Notes: generated by a model not told the origin, from the sequence alone. Shown: positions 40,735-52,096, counted from the first letter of the stretch. The stretch is DNA of 64,000 bases from Sphaerolaimus hirsutus (GCA_964036195.1 OZ038453.1:9749469-9813468); one strand, 5' to 3'. Translations and numbers: made by a program.

Positions 40735-41141
40735 TACCGTATTACCTCGAAATACCCCCATGGGGGTTTATAATTTCGCCAGCAAAATTTGAGGGGGGGT
40801 TAATTCGAGGGGGGGTATTATTTCGTCAGAAATTTTCGTGAAATTCATAGTAAAGAATACGCTTTTTCATACACAAAAACGGTAATAAACGTGAGAAAGT
40901 AGGTCATATTTGGGCTATAGGTGTACATCTGTACACAAATGAGTGTAAAAGTGTCACTGCAATCCAAATTAGTAGTAATAAATACATCATGTACATTGCA
41001 TACACGATGTCCATCATTCAGGAGGGGGGTATTTCTATGGGGGGGAGGGTTTATTATTTCCCCAGCCCATTTTGAGGGGGGGGGGGTAATTCGAGGGGGG
41101 GGTAAATTCAAGGGGGGGGGGTAATTCGAGGTAATACGGTA
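40735..41141. mobile_element. CCTCGAAATACCCCC family element
   Basis: The ends are TACCGTATTACCTCGAAATA and TTCGAGGTAATACGGTA, with blocks of gagggggggttaattcgagg on both sides of a 200-bp core. Bounded by TA. It marks the right limit of the duplicated segment; its counterpart at 63804 runs off the window. Confidence 0.75.
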
Positions 41142-41337
41142 TTTATAAAGAAGCTCAAAGCGTCAAAGAATCATATGAAAAGCTTCAGTATGAAAAGCCA
41201 TTCCACGTAAACCCATCCGAATTCGAAATACCGTAATTCCTCAAAATACTCCCAGGGGTTTATTTTTTTGCAAGCAAATTTTGAGAGGAGGTGGTGATTT
41301 GAAGGTTTTTTTATTATTCGTCAGAACTTGTCCTGAT

Positions 41338-42363
41338 CAGGGTTGGTTTTATAAAAATTCATTTTAGTAAAATTGTATAAAAATTGTATAAAAATTTTAT
41401 TTTATTTTAATTTTATTCTTGTTTCATTTTATTTTATTTTATTTTATTCCCAAAAGTCATTAATAAAATAAAATGACACATTTTACAAAAATTTTACAAA
41501 AATTGTACAAAAATTTAACAAAAAATCGGAAACATGCATGCAAGGCCAGAAAAATGTTATAATTAGACCTATACATGAAAAACCTGGACAAATTTTTCCC
41601 TTACTTTTCAAAAGTTGCATGCAGTATGTATTGTTAGCTAGCTGCAAGTGTAAAGTTACAATTATTGATAAGAATGGTTTGCATTTTCAATAGAAGGACA
41701 ACTGGAGTGTGCTTGGCACATTTGTAAAATGTCATGCAAAGTATCAATTGTCATGCAAAATGTCAAGTGTCGTGTAAAATTTCAAGCAACGTGGAAATTG
41801 TCATGACAAATGTCATGCAAAGTGTGAATTGTGTATCCAAATCTTGTGTTTTTGTATCCATAGTATGTTTTAGATCCAAATCTTGTGTTTTTGTATCCAA
41901 ATGTAAACATAAAATTTGGAGTCAACAACAACGTAATTTGGATACAAAACATAAGATTTAGAAATTAAACATGAGATTTGAACACAATTTGCTTGACAAT
42001 TGATACTTTAATTTTTACATGTCATGACAATTTACACTTTACTTTACATTTGTCATGACAATTGACACTTTGCATGTCATTTTACATGACATTTGACACT
42101 TTACAATGCTTGGGACTGCCCCCAGATCCATGAATAAACAGGTAGAGACTCAAGCAATGAAACAAAATTTTACAAAAAATATGAATTTTTATACAATTTT
42201 ACAAAAATACGAATTTTTATACAATTTTACAAAAATTCACATTTTTATACAATTTTTATTTTTATTCTTAAATTTTCCATTTTATTTTATTTTATTTTAT
42301 TCTTGAATATTCCATTTTATTTTTATTTTATTTTTATTTTTTTCTGAGATTTTGCCAACCCTG
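41338..42363. mobile_element. hAT-like element with ATTTT/TACAAAAATT array
   Basis: The ends are CAGGGTTGGTTTTAT and TTTGCCAACCCTG. The exact octamer GTCCTGAT flanks it (41330-41337 and 42364-42371). The interior consists of attttattttattttattc and atacaattttacaaaaattc arrays. A CWG-type element (about 41701-42122, ending GGGACTGCCCC-CAG) is nested within. Confidence 0.88.
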
Positions 42364-42567
42364 GTCCTGATGGTTCATAGTAAATAACAGTCTTTTAAAT
42401 AAATAGGTAATAAATGTGACAAAACGGTATATTTTTGGACATCTATAGCTGAATCTTTGGATATCTACACAAACCAGCTGTGATGCAAACTGGCATTCAA
42501 TACCAAATTCACAGAAATGATGTGGAGATATTTTAGGGGTTATTTTTTCCTCAGCTCGCTCAGACCT

Positions 42568-43169
42568 GGGGCCAGATTTAATTCTCCCTACAGATTTGTA
42601 GGGTAGGGCGTACGCCCGACAGATTTTTTAAAGTTTAGCCGCATCGACGCACATGCACCGAGAGCAAGGCGGTTCGAAAAATATACGAAACCATCCCTTA
42701 AGGTCGCCGATATTGCAATCTGACCTATATCACTGCGATTTTGGCACGGAAATCATGATTTCGTCATTTCTTGGCCGTCTGCCAATTCGTTTTTTATTTT
42801 ATTTTGTCGGGCGGGTTACTCGCATAAGTCGCGCTTTTGTACGCCCGTGCATGCATTTCTTTCTTGTCGCTGCCCTCATGGTTTTGGTTGTAGGCAGTGA
42901 ACACTTAAAAAGTGACCACCTGACTACACAAAAGCGTGACTTATGCGAGTAACCCGCCCGACAAAATAAAATAAAAAACGAATTGGCAGACGGCCAAGAA
43001 GTGACGAAATCATGATTTCCGTGCCAAAATCGCAGTGATATAGGTCAGATTGCAATATCGGCGACCTTAAGGGATGGTTTCGTATATTTTACGAACCGCC
43101 TTGCTCTCGGTGCAGGTGCGTCGATGCGGCTAAACTTTAAAAAATTTGTCGGGGAATTAAATCTGGCCC
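42568..43169. repeat. 600-bp foldback, GGGCCAGATTTAATTC ends
   Basis: The left end gggccagatttaattctccc and the right end ggggaattaaatctggccc are inverted. Arms from ttaaagtttagccgcatcga to gcgggttactcgcataagtc pair almost exactly with their complements at 42930-43140, leaving a spacer of about 95 bases. No coding capacity. It is nested in the CCTCGAA element. Confidence 0.85.
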
Positions 43170-43272
43170 TTGGGGGTATTTCGAGGGGGGTCAATTCAAG
43201 GGCGGATAATTCCAGGAAATACGGTAGTCCACTGCAAAAACGTACAAACTTTATTTACCCCAACCACCGAAA

Positions 43273-46200
43273 TCAAATAAGCGTCGCATTTATTCCATTT
43301 TGCCTGCCCACCCCCATCAACAAATCACTGTCGTTGGCATAAATTGGGCTGAGGTCCTGACTATTTCCTTTCCTCATGCCGGATTCCACGCTGAGGGGGG
43401 TTTGGGCGCCGCCGCGGCCGAAAACTTGTCGTAGTAAAACGGATTTGTCGTAAGTGAGTTGGTTGATTAGGGCCGTTTTGTCCGCTAGCTCCTGCGCGTG
43501 GGATTTTAGGGATTTATTTGAAGTGTTTGGCGGCACGCGTACTACATGTCAACTGGTCTGTGTCAGCTCAGATTTCGGCTTCACGTGTCGCATAGAGATA
43601 TTTCAATGCACTTGTCGTAATATTTATTCTTCAACATTGCCGCGTGTACATTGGTAGATCGCTGTGCGACACGTGAAGCCGAAATCTGAGTTGACACAAA
43701 CCAGTTGACATACTTGTGTCAACTAGTGTGTGGGCCGGGTTTCGTGCAGAAAGAAAGAGGAGGGAAAAGTCGCGCCAAGTGAAAGTGTTAGACAAATTTG
43801 TCAAGTGTCAGGTTACGTATGAAAAACTTGGACAAAAATAGTTTCGCTTTTTTGTGTGCGGGACTATCTCCTGGTGCCAATCCCAGACCCTGTAAAATGT
43901 AAAGTAAACTGTCAAATGTCATGAAAAAAGTCACGCAATGTGTCAATTGTCATGACAAATGTCAAGTAAAGTGTCAATTGTCATGCAAAGTTCAGTAATA
44001 AAATCTTTTTTGATTTGATCGACAGTTTACATGACATTGGACACTTAACTTTACACTTCACAGGGCTTGAGACTGGCACCACAACGACATAAATAAATAA
44101 TATTATTGTACCAGTAACCCCCAAAAACCCACCCAATCACCAACCCCCCCCCCCCCGAAACCCACCAAACTCATCAACTGGTTCTGCCGTCTCAACCACT
44201 GCGCACTGGACTTCTCACTATCACCCCGATCCCCCTCAAACTCCGCCTCCTCAATCAGGGGTCGATGTCCATTGGGCAGGGCTGCCGCGGGCGCGTCCAT
44301 CAAAGAGCGACTTGCGGAGTCTAGGCGGTCTGTGCATTTGTGCAGTCGCTGCACGCGGCACTCGTGCATTGCGGTGTCCTGGGGGGGGGGGGGTAAAGGG
44401 GGTTTGTGGATGCTGGTAGTGGGAGGAAAGTGAGAAGTTTACTCTTCCTTGAAATTTTCACCTGTCACTTCAAAATTTTATTTACTTTTTCATTTGCGGA
44501 ATTGTCACTGCTTTTGCTGTGGTTGTTTTTTTAGTGAAAATTCAATGGCCCAAATTATGCTGCGCACACTAGTTTACTGCCAGATTTTTGTGAACTCATA
44601 AATTGGCTTTAAACACATTTGAGTTTACCAGAATGATATGCCTGTCAACTGCAGTTGATGGGGATTAAGAACAACTCGTTCCAGGTGGTAGTTCCAAAAA
44701 CTGTAAAGTGTAAAGTAAAATGTCAAATGTAAAGTAAATTGTCAATTGTGATGCAAAGTGTCAAACACGTTACCTTACATTTGACACTGCATGTCAATTG
44801 ACACTTGACTTTACACTGTACTTTGCATTTGACACTTTACTTTACACTTAACAGGGCTTGGGAGCGTTATGACGCCAGTAAACTCAAATGCGTTCAAAGC
44901 CAATGGCAATAAACTAGTGTGCACACACGCATTTAAACCCCTCCCATCCCAATCACCCCAACCCCCCAACCCACCAGGGGCACCACATGTCCATTCCTAT
45001 TAGCCGCGTGCATTCTCCTACTGACATTCTCCAGCCGCTCGTCGTACCACTGCACCAGTCTCTGGGCGTTGGCACGGCCCGACTGCAACAGGTCCCGTTC
45101 CCAGTTCAGGAGGCAGGCAGCTTTGCGCTGGGGGGGGGGGTTAATTGGGGTTGTGGGGGTGGGTGCGAGTGTGTGGAGGGTTGAGATGAGTCAGGGACGT
45201 ATCCGCGATTTTTGAGCGGGGGGGCTGCTTGTTTACGGAGGCCGGCGAACGGGGGGGGGGGCTCAGCCCCCCCTAAATTTTTCCCCTATATAGGGACGGA
45301 AAGGCGTTTTGGCGCTAGCGCCATACAAAGGCGCCACGCCATGGCGCTATTGGCGTTGGCGCCAGCGCCAGGAGCCGCTTTATATGTATGTAAAAATGCA
45401 TACATATGCAGCGAAATTCGCAAAAATGTGTTTATTTCCGAGGATATTGGTTCACAGGGGCCGATCCGTTGAAAATACAACGCATGGGGAAGAAATTGCG
45501 CTGTTGCGCGCAAAATTTTAAAGAAACATCGGAAAATATATAGGAAAATATGCATTTTCCGGGACTTTTTGGGTCTCACCCCGGGAATTTTTCATAGCGC
45601 TTTTCCATCACTAGTTGACACTTGTGTGTCACATGGTCTGAGTCAACTCAAATTTCGGCTTCACGTGTCGCAGAACCATCTCCAAATGCACATGCGGCAG
45701 CGTTGCAAACATAAATGTTACGGCAAGTGCATAGGAAGATAGTTCCGCGACACGTGAAGCCGAAATCTGAGTTGACACAGACCAGTTGACAAGTGTCAAC
45801 TACAGTGTGGGCCGCCATTGAGTCGGCCTGACGTCATTGAGATGAATATGATTGAAACTGCATTTTGTATATTTAATTGATTCTAGGCTCGTCTCGCAAG
45901 CAGAGTAGGGCATCATTCTATAGTTGTTAAAACGTATTTACGTTTACTCGATAAATACGTATACTCGAGTACTGCGTAAATACGTTTACGTTTCCCCGCG
46001 AATAAAAATACCGGTACCCACTTACTCGCGTACTTTTTGAAAATGAAAATTTTAACAGGACATCGAAAAGGACATAGGTATTTACAGACAGAAAGTGACA
46101 AACATTGAATATTGTCCCGGGAAATACTTATCAGGAGCAACCCCCCAGATATTTGTTCCAGGGTAAAAATAAAACAATAGCTTTACATTTTCTGTGAGGA

Positions 46201-49200
46201 AAATTACTCGCGTTCACGTTTTATGTACGAAAAAATACCCACCTTTACGTTTTCGCAGGAAAAAAGTATTTTACTCACGTTTTACGCAGTGTAAAAGTAC
46301 AAAACTTTTACTTTACCTTTTCTGTACTCAGCCGTGAGTAAAATAAAAATACGTTACGTTTACGTTTACTTTTTTCAAAGTTCAGTACTTTTAACAACTC
46401 TGCATCATTCCCCAAGATGAATCTCTACTTCGCTGTGATTCGAAAAACGACTTGCCAGACGTCTAAGCTGTGCAATGTCAATGAAATATTTGGTCGCTGC
46501 ACATTTATCAATGAACTTATTGTCTGTCATTAATCAGGACAAAAGTGCTTCGCTACTCCCCATTCATTGGCTGTGGTGTCATTGACAAAATAAAATCATG
46601 GTTCCATCGCGTGTTTCCATTAACACTTTGCGTTTCCTGTGTCTGTGAAATACAAGACGGACCCTTTAAGGGCTGGATTCCACAAAGTCTAGACTGGAAA
46701 CTAGGTACTTCAAGGGCAGGGGTCTGCTAGATTTCGACACTCTGGGGGCTTGGATAGATGGCAAATCGCTCCTCCGGAGAGATAGATAGCAGAAAAATTT
46801 CTGGGGGGTGGGGGGAGGGTTCGCGGGGGTTCAATATATAGGCATATAAGGAAGAAAAGGGAGAAAAATCGCTAAAAGTAGGTGAAAAATGGGTATATAA
46901 GAATTTATATTACTAAAAATAGCTGAAAATAGGCAGTTAGACGCATGAACTAGTGATTTTGGAGGTGAAAATTTATAAAAAGGTATGATAATTAGCGATT
47001 TTGAGCGAAAATTGGGGTTGTGTTTCTCAAAAATCGCTCCAGATAGGTAGATAGCTGGCCGATTTGGGAGGGGGATAGTGTATAGTAGGCCAAAATTTTG
47101 CTTCCGGGATAGATAGATAGCTGGGCAGTGGGGGCTAACCCCCTCTCCCTTTCCTACCCCTGATCAAGGGTATGCATTACCCATCAGCATAGTAGGTTTT
47201 GGGGTTGGGGGGTGGTTTCGCGGGGGTTCAATATTTAGGCTTTGTCAAGGTTTAGAAGGAAGAAAAACGGGAATATCGCTAAAAGTACCACGGGTAACCC
47301 CCAACCCCCCTTTTCTTACCCCCGTTTAAGTGTTTTTCCCATGGTGGAATACAAGTTCGAAAACTCTGAGAAAAACGAAAAAAAATTCTTCGGCATCGTC
47401 ACGTTACCACCATGAATAATTTGCTTTAAATAAACCTTTAAGTAAATGTGTTCCAAAGACAAAACGAATGCACAAACAATTGCCAGCTTTATTACCTGCT
47501 CTTACGATCACGCATTATATGCAGCTCATGCTTAATAGATAATTACGTCTAAGCCGATTTTACAAAGGCGCCAATGAAAGCAGCCATTTTATCAGTTTAA
47601 ATCAGCCGACCCCGTTGCGGTAAAAAGAGGAAAAATGGCGCAGAAATATTTCCTAAAGTTGATTTCAGCAATGTGCATACTGAAAATCACGATGGGCATG
47701 CAATATCCATGTAAATCTGGATCTAAAATTTTAAATTGATTGCCCAAATAAAAACTCACAATTAATTAATTAATTGTTGGAAACAGGTAAACGATCTTTG
47801 GCGCTCGGCCGACTAGACTACCGCCCTGGAAAACGTGACTGTGGTTGGTTTATTTTTTAAATCACATTGTCACATTTTTCGTTCAAGCGCCGTGTGCCAG
47901 TAAAAAGGCATGCTCGATTAGTTCCCCCTCGATTAATTCCCCCCAAGAATAGTTCCTCCATTGATAAGCAGTAAAATACTGCACATCTTAAAAGACAGTC
48001 GATGAATCCAGTTCCGCACTGACAAAAGTGCTATTATAAGCTTGGCCTAGGGATGGCACCTGGCTCTTAAACTGATTCTTTAAATTTGACGTTTTTAAAT
48101 CACATGGGTCAATCTGATTTTTTTAATTTAACGTGTTTAAAGCACAGGGTTTAAAGCACATTTGGGAAAAAATGAAAATGTTGAAGTTTCGGTGGGAAAC
48201 ACCAGGTTCAATTCTCAATTTCCAGGGTTCGAGCAGCCGCAAGATTTGGCAGAATGGGACTATGGAATGCCGAAAATTGAGCGCCGCTCGCTCGCCGTCG
48301 GGCGGGACGACTTCAGACCGGGAAAGCGGCACGCGCCAATGTTGGCCTCACCCACCGTTAGCGATGGTAAAGGCACCGGGAAATGTGGCACCGCACCGGA
48401 ACCTCTGCCATACCGTAGAGAGGGCACCTGGCACCTTGGGCACCGATAAAAAAGGGCACCGCACCGGCACCGGCAGGGAACCTCTGAAAATTGCAAGGCA
48501 CCGCACCAGCACCGGTGCTGGTGTCTTTCGGTGCCCAGCACCAATGCACCGGTGCCCCGCCCGGTGCTTTTACATCACTACACGCCATCAATTGATTTTA
48601 ACAATCTCACAATCGTTTTTGCAACGTTCTTTCCGCGCACAATTTCAGGCTCGGATGCGATTCATACAGCAATCGAATGAGATATTTGCGCGTGCGGGAA
48701 TTAGACAGGCTATTGCAGGTAAAGCTTTTGTATTTGTCTGGGTACCGTATTTGCTTGAATAAATACCCCTGGGGAATTATTATTTCGTCACTTTTTAAGG
48801 AGGGCCTGTTAGAGGGGAGGGCTACCTAATTATTTCGTCAAAATTTTCAAGCATGTTTCTATACACTCATTCCATGAAATGTGCTTTATTAACACAGCAA
48901 CATGCTATTTTTGTTCAAATTGGACACAACAAACTGACCATATACCTTAAGGGGGAATTATTCGAGTGGGATTATTTTTTCCTCACTCGTCTTACTGGGG
49001 GGGGGATTATTCAAGGGGGATTCAAGCAGATACGGAGTCTTGAAATTAAAATACACATTCCCAAATAATATAAAAATTATGATTACTACCAAGCTCGCAG
49101 GAAACAGTCGACCAAATTGGCCAGTGCATGACCGAAAACACGGGCTGAACACCGTTCTTAGTGATTTTAAGGCACACTTTGTCGAAAGCCCGCGAATGCG

Positions 49201-50395
49201 AAAATGATATTTAGGCGGACACCATAATGATGAGATTTGCAAACCATGTAAATAATTACCTATATGAATCCTTTTCACCAGAGTTGGAACGATGCCAAAA
49301 AAAAGATCAAAAATTTACACAAGCGCAACTCACAGAAAAATGAGTGCCGTTCCCCTCACCACTGCCATTCACCCCACCCTCCAAAGGCCCCATAACAGTG
49401 TGTCTTCTATTGTCGATCATGTTCAGCGAGCTGTTCGTGTCCGGCGACCTGTGCGCCACGACCGAGCTGCCGCCGCTGCTGCTGCTCGCACTGGTGCTGC
49501 TATTTGTGCCGCTGGTCAATTGCGACGTCGGGCGGCTGGACGCGCGTCGGCCGGCCAGTTTGGACTGCAGGTGCCGCGGCGAAGTGGTCGCTGCGGCGGC
49601 GACATTTGTTGCCGTCGTGGCGGCAGTTTCGCATGTGGTTTCTGCGGGCGGCGGCAGCGCCCGTCGCATCGGCGCTTTGATGTTGCCGCCAGTCGGATTC
49701 GATTGCTTTGAAGTCTTGCCGCTCTTGTCTATCACGCCGTAGATGTTCTCGTAGGAGGGAGGCATGCTGAATGAAAAGGGCCGCGTGAAAAAATGACGAG
49801 AAAAAAATTGTGAACGACAAAATATCATCATATTATAATGGTAGTCGACACAATAGTTGACACACGTGTGTCAACTAGTCTGTGTCAACTCAGATTTCGG
49901 TTTCACGTGTCGCAGAGCGATCTACAAATGCACATGTTGAAAAATAAATATTAGTGTATAATCTAAGTGAGTTGGAAGGTCACTGTGGGTCAGTGAAGCC
50001 AAAATCTGAGTTGACACAGACCAATTGACACAAATGTGTCAACTAGTGTGTGGGCCGCCAATACATTTTCAACAAACCTCGGTCTGGCAGTTGACAAAAC
50101 CTTCTCTCTATTAGCATACTGCGAATGTCTGTAAGGATCCTCCCCATTCCCTCCTTTCCCAGCCACAATTCTCCCACTGAATCTATGCGGCGGCACTTTC
50201 AGCGAGTCGATCGTGTGCATGTGCTGCGAGATTTGCCTCGCGTCGTTTTCCACCTCTATCAGAAGATCGTCCTTGGCATTGGCACCGTGCCAGTGCAGTC
50301 GGTGCGCTGGTGGTTGATTGTGTTGGCTGTTCGCCAGTTGACACGCGTCCAAGATGCTCGTTTCCGACGCTGATCGCGCCCAAAGTGAGGGTCGT
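43273..50395 (-). CDS. Coiled-coil protein, five 3' exons, 5' end not found
   Basis: Minus strand exons in reading order: 50395-50120, 49766-49373, 45127-44975, 44378-44166, 43491-43273 (TGA). All joins are in phase: 2 at the first, 0 at the others. Exon 1 has DDLLIEVENDARQISQHMHT. Exon 2 begins PPSYENIYGVIDKS and is then alanine/serine/threonine-rich and probably disordered. Exon 3 (NWERDLLQSGRANAQRLVQW, DERLENVSRRM) and exon 4 look helical. Exon 5 opens ELADKTALINQLTYDKSVLL, continuing a heptad pattern from LRRQNQLMSL, and ends NGINATLI. The WYDERL helix followed by a QNxLM-ELxxK-IxxL-DK-LLRQ coiled coil loosely recalls suppressor-APC-domain (SAPCD) proteins, but I cannot confirm this. Introns contain MITEs, CWG elements and a hAT-like element. 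Confidence 0.65.
43874..44079. mobile_element. CWG element in an intron of the coiled-coil gene
   Basis: Starts GTGCCAATCCCAGACCCTG after CTG (43871-43873) and ends GGGCTTGAGACTGGCAC before CAC. The interior is a hairpin of aaagtgtcaattgtcatgac words. The right end is of the GGCAC type, so both ends match GTGCC. The target copy is imperfect. Confidence 0.65.
44566..44925. repeat. Hairpin element GCACACTAGTTTA with a nested CWG element
   Basis: Outer inverted ends tgcgcacactagtttactg and aataaactagtgtgcacac, with inner words aaacacatttgagtttacc / gtaaactcaaatgcgttca. A CWG-type element (GTGGTAGTTCC after CAG, near 44684; right end near 44868) sits inside. It lies in the intron between coiled-coil exons 3 and 4. 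Confidence 0.6.
45193..45600. mobile_element. Diverged, truncated CAGGGCCGTATCC-family hAT-like copy, inverted
   Basis: Begins CAGGGACGTATCCGCGATTTTTGAGCGG and continues with gctgcttgtttacggaggcc, a G-run, GGCGCC words, tgtatgtaaaaatgcataca and gcgctgttgcgcgcaaaatt, matching the family in reverse order. It fades at about 45600 without the GGCCCTG end. No target duplication. Confidence 0.65.
45919..46402. mobile_element. hAT-like element with ACGTTTAC array
   Basis: The ends are TATAGTTGTTAAAACG and CTTTTAACAACTCTG. The exact octamer CATCATTC flanks it (45911-45918 and 46403-46410). Both arms are arrays of tacgtttac / gtaaacgta words. No transposase. It lies in the large intron between coiled-coil exons 2 and 3. 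Confidence 0.85.
46715..47330. repeat. CTATC-type elements, one long copy and a fragment
   Basis: 46735-47165 carries the whole family series from ggatagatggcaaatcgctc to gatagatagatagctgggca and a C-rich end. 47205-47330 repeats a shortened version (ggtttcgcgggggttcaata, aaatcgctaaaagta, ccccaaccccccttttctta). Confidence 0.6.
47340..48050. other. No gene or repeat recognised
   Basis: Unique-looking AT-rich DNA in the intron of the coiled-coil gene. No frame with a recognisable motif. Confidence 0.45.
48226..48680 (+). CDS. Possible two-piece plus-strand C-terminal exon
   Basis: After acceptor atttccag the frame reads FEQPQDLAEWDYGMPKIERR, SLAVGRDDFRPGKRHAP, ASPTVSD up to a GTAAAG donor at 48367. 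Skipping to the acceptor atttcag at 48648 continues GSDAIHTAIE and stops TGA at 48678-48680. The intron would be almost exactly a GGTGCC-array element. Another frame (GSSSRKIWQN, then ARMRFIQQSNEIFARAG) also splices in phase, so the true frame is not settled. It lies antisense within an intron of the coiled-coil gene. No family recognised. Confidence 0.35.
48359..48580. mobile_element. hAT-like GGTGCC-array element
   Basis: Starts TAGCGATGGTAAAGGCACCG and ends CCGGTGCTTTTACATCACTA, close to the TAGTGATGTAAAGGCACCG end of the complete element at 59952-61747. The interior is GGTGCC/GGCACC words. The flanking octamers CCCACCGT and CACGCCAT agree at only five of eight bases. Its left end contains the GTAAAG donor of the possible exon at 48226. 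Confidence 0.65.
48743..49035. mobile_element. CCTCGAA-family element, diverged
   Basis: Begins taccgtatttgcttgaataa and ends ggggattcaagcagatacgg, with gggggaattattcgag blocks. Members with this GCTTGAATAA end also occur at about 33250-33480, 38025-38342 and 58275-58300 / 59570-59710. Confidence 0.6.
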
Positions 50396-50490
50396 CTGTG
50401 TTTTTGGGGTTGAATGGAAGTGAATTTTGGATGGGAAATTGATATTTTGTATTGTCCCGATATTTCTGATGGCGGTATCATATTCTATTT

Positions 50491-50815
50491 ACCGTATTTG
50501 CACGAATAATTCCATGGGGAATTATTTTTTGTCAGGCTTTTTGAGGGGGAACTATCAGAAGGGGGTATTCAAGAGAATGAATTTTTATATTGTCAAAATT
50601 TTCAAGCATTTCTATCAAGTCTGCAAATGTGTGCTTGCTACCGTTATTATTGTACTCAAAACATGTGCGTTTCTTGTTCCTCGTGCATTATCGGCTTCGC
50701 TTTTCGAAGACCACAATCTTGAAAAGTCTCAAATGCAAAGATATGATTTTGGCAAATTTCTTGTGTACAAACATAATTATATAATTATGTTCTAGTTAGC
50801 GTACACGGTAAACTC
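50491..50815. repeat. CCTCGAA-family remnant
   Basis: Starts taccgtatttgcacgaataa with ccatggggaattattttttg and gggggtattcaagagaatga blocks. The right end is reduced to gttagcgtacacggta near 50797-50812. It lies upstream of coiled-coil exon 1. Confidence 0.45.
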
Positions 50816-50819
50816 TTAT

Positions 50820-51748
50820 TAACTATTTACCTACCTATTTTGTATTTTTCTCCTCTGAAAGAAACGTTCATTTGGGTTACATTTATTGGCCCATTAAAAT
50901 GGCGGGCGGGGTTGTTTCTTGATGTAACGAAAAACATTTATCATTGATATGGAGAAAAAATTAGCGAGTCTTCGAATGAAAAACAACAACAAAATACTGC
51001 TATACCTAACATAAAATCATTGGATTACACTTTACTGGCAATAGTAATACCACGACGGAAAAAATTTTTTTTTGTGTTTTTGATTTTTCACGAAATGGAG
51101 ACGGGAATGCTTCCGCCATCGTTTGAGGTACGGTTAAAATTAGAAACGAAAATAATGAAAAATCAAAAATGTAATTATCAATTTTTGAAGGAACTCAAGA
51201 GAAAAACACCTGTGTGTTTTTTTATAACTTAAATATATTTTTATAGGAAATGACAAATTCTGAAACACTTCATCTAAAAATGGTATTTTCGAACCATAAA
51301 CATGAAATTTTTATCCTTTTTAAAATTTCCCATCGTTGCTCACGATGGTAGTGGGTTCATCATCATCTCCTTTCAGCACCCCAAAAACGATTTTATGTAA
51401 TTATTGTCCTCTTTAAGAAAAACTACCGAAACACATTACATTCAACGCTTTTTTCAGACAGGAACAATAATTTATGCACCTTGCCACGCGAACACTATTG
51501 TTTGAAAAAGTCCACCCAATTAGCTGATAAAAATCTCTATAGCATTTCGGCAAATCGTTTCCAAAATCGAACGCAACATCTCATCGCCAAATCTAAATAT
51601 TTACCGGCCAAATTATTGCCCAATTTTTACCGTTCCTTCAGTCGCTGTACAAAAATACAAGTGAATCGGCAATAATTAAGCATAAAAGTGAAGTAGTCAA
51701 ATTTGCCACAAACTAAACACCACTCAAATTAGGGTCAAAAAGCTACGA
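50820..51748. other. No gene recognised; 5' flank of the ShKT gene
   Basis: AT-rich sequence between divergent genes (coiled-coil on minus, ShKT on plus). The missing 5' exon of the coiled-coil gene may lie here but no convincing one was found. The short basic frames at 51020 and 51481 have no recognisable motifs. Confidence 0.4.
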
Positions 51749-51752
51749 CCAG

Positions 51753-51893
51753 GTGCCAGTTCCGGACCCTGTAAAATGCCCTGTAAAATGTTGAATATCA
51801 TATGCAAAGCGTCAATAGTCCTGTAAAATGCCCTGCAAAATGGCAACTCGGTTGCCATTTTACAGGGCACTTTACAGTCTCCAGAATCCCCCC
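51753..51893 (+). mobile_element. Introner-like CWG element in the 5' leader of the ShKT gene
   Basis: Starts GTGCCAGTTCCGGACCCTG and ends CCAGAATCCCCC. CAG precedes it (51750-51752) and follows it (51894-51896), and the ShKT start codon is only 7 bases further on. It would act as a 144-bp GT-AG intron in the 5' UTR. The interior is a hairpin with aaaatgccctgtaaaatg. Confidence 0.7.
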
Positions 51894-51903
51894 CAGCCAA
51901 ACA

Positions 51904-52096
51904 ATGCTCGCCCTACTCGTAATCCCCGCCCTACTAGTGGGACTATGCAGCGGCACCCCCGGCCACCCCAATGTGGGCGACGACTGCAAACACTGCGACC
52001 ACTGTTGCTATTGGGCGGCCAATGGCAAGTGCGACGAGAAGCCGGGCTTCATGAAGACGAAGTGCAAGAACGCCTGCGGCACTGCGGGTTGCCGGA
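51904..52096 (+). CDS. Secreted ShKT-domain protein, first coding exon
   Basis: A 17-residue hydrophobic signal peptide (MLALLVIPALLVGLCSG) is followed by a six-cysteine-type ShKT domain with the pattern C-K-H-C-D-H-CC-YWA-NG-C-x3-P-x-FM-x3-C-x3-C-x4-C. The conserved W-A, G-C and P-x-F-M positions identify it. ShKT modules occur in animal secreted enzymes, extracellular-matrix proteins and ion-channel-active peptides; the sequence does not tell which this is. The exon probably ends at a GGA-GTGAGT donor at 52096; reading through gives 24 further residues before a stop at 52167, part of them encoded by a MITE. The first ATG is chosen because the signal peptide begins there. Confidence 0.75.

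Larger units (their letters stand above)
34421..40850. repeat. Segmental duplication, copy A
   Basis: Colinear with 53058-63930. Landmarks match in order: cccgacattgtcaactgc (34440 / 53076), the split VPAY exon (35113 / 53751), the CCTCGAA element after it, cgcttcataatttgatggct (36914 / 57059), the secreted-protein gene (37515 / 57663) and ggcaaaaacgttacat (40720 / 63788). Copy A is about 6.4 kb and copy B about 10.9 kb; the difference is later insertions in B. Same orientation. Confidence 0.9.
41231..43226. mobile_element. Large CCTCGAA-family element carrying nested elements
   Basis: The left end taccgtaattcctcaaaata (about 41229) and the right end ggataattccaggaaatacg with gta (to about 43226) enclose a hAT-like ATTTT element (41338-42363) and a foldback (42568-43169). 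Native blocks (tattattcgtcagaacttgtc and ggggtatttcgagggggg) remain between them. Confidence 0.6.

Noticed and set aside
48358-48591. Alanine/cysteine/proline-rich frames over GGTGCC arrays at 48.3, 60.0 and 61.6 kb
   Set aside because: Array artefacts; the same array gives open frames in both directions.
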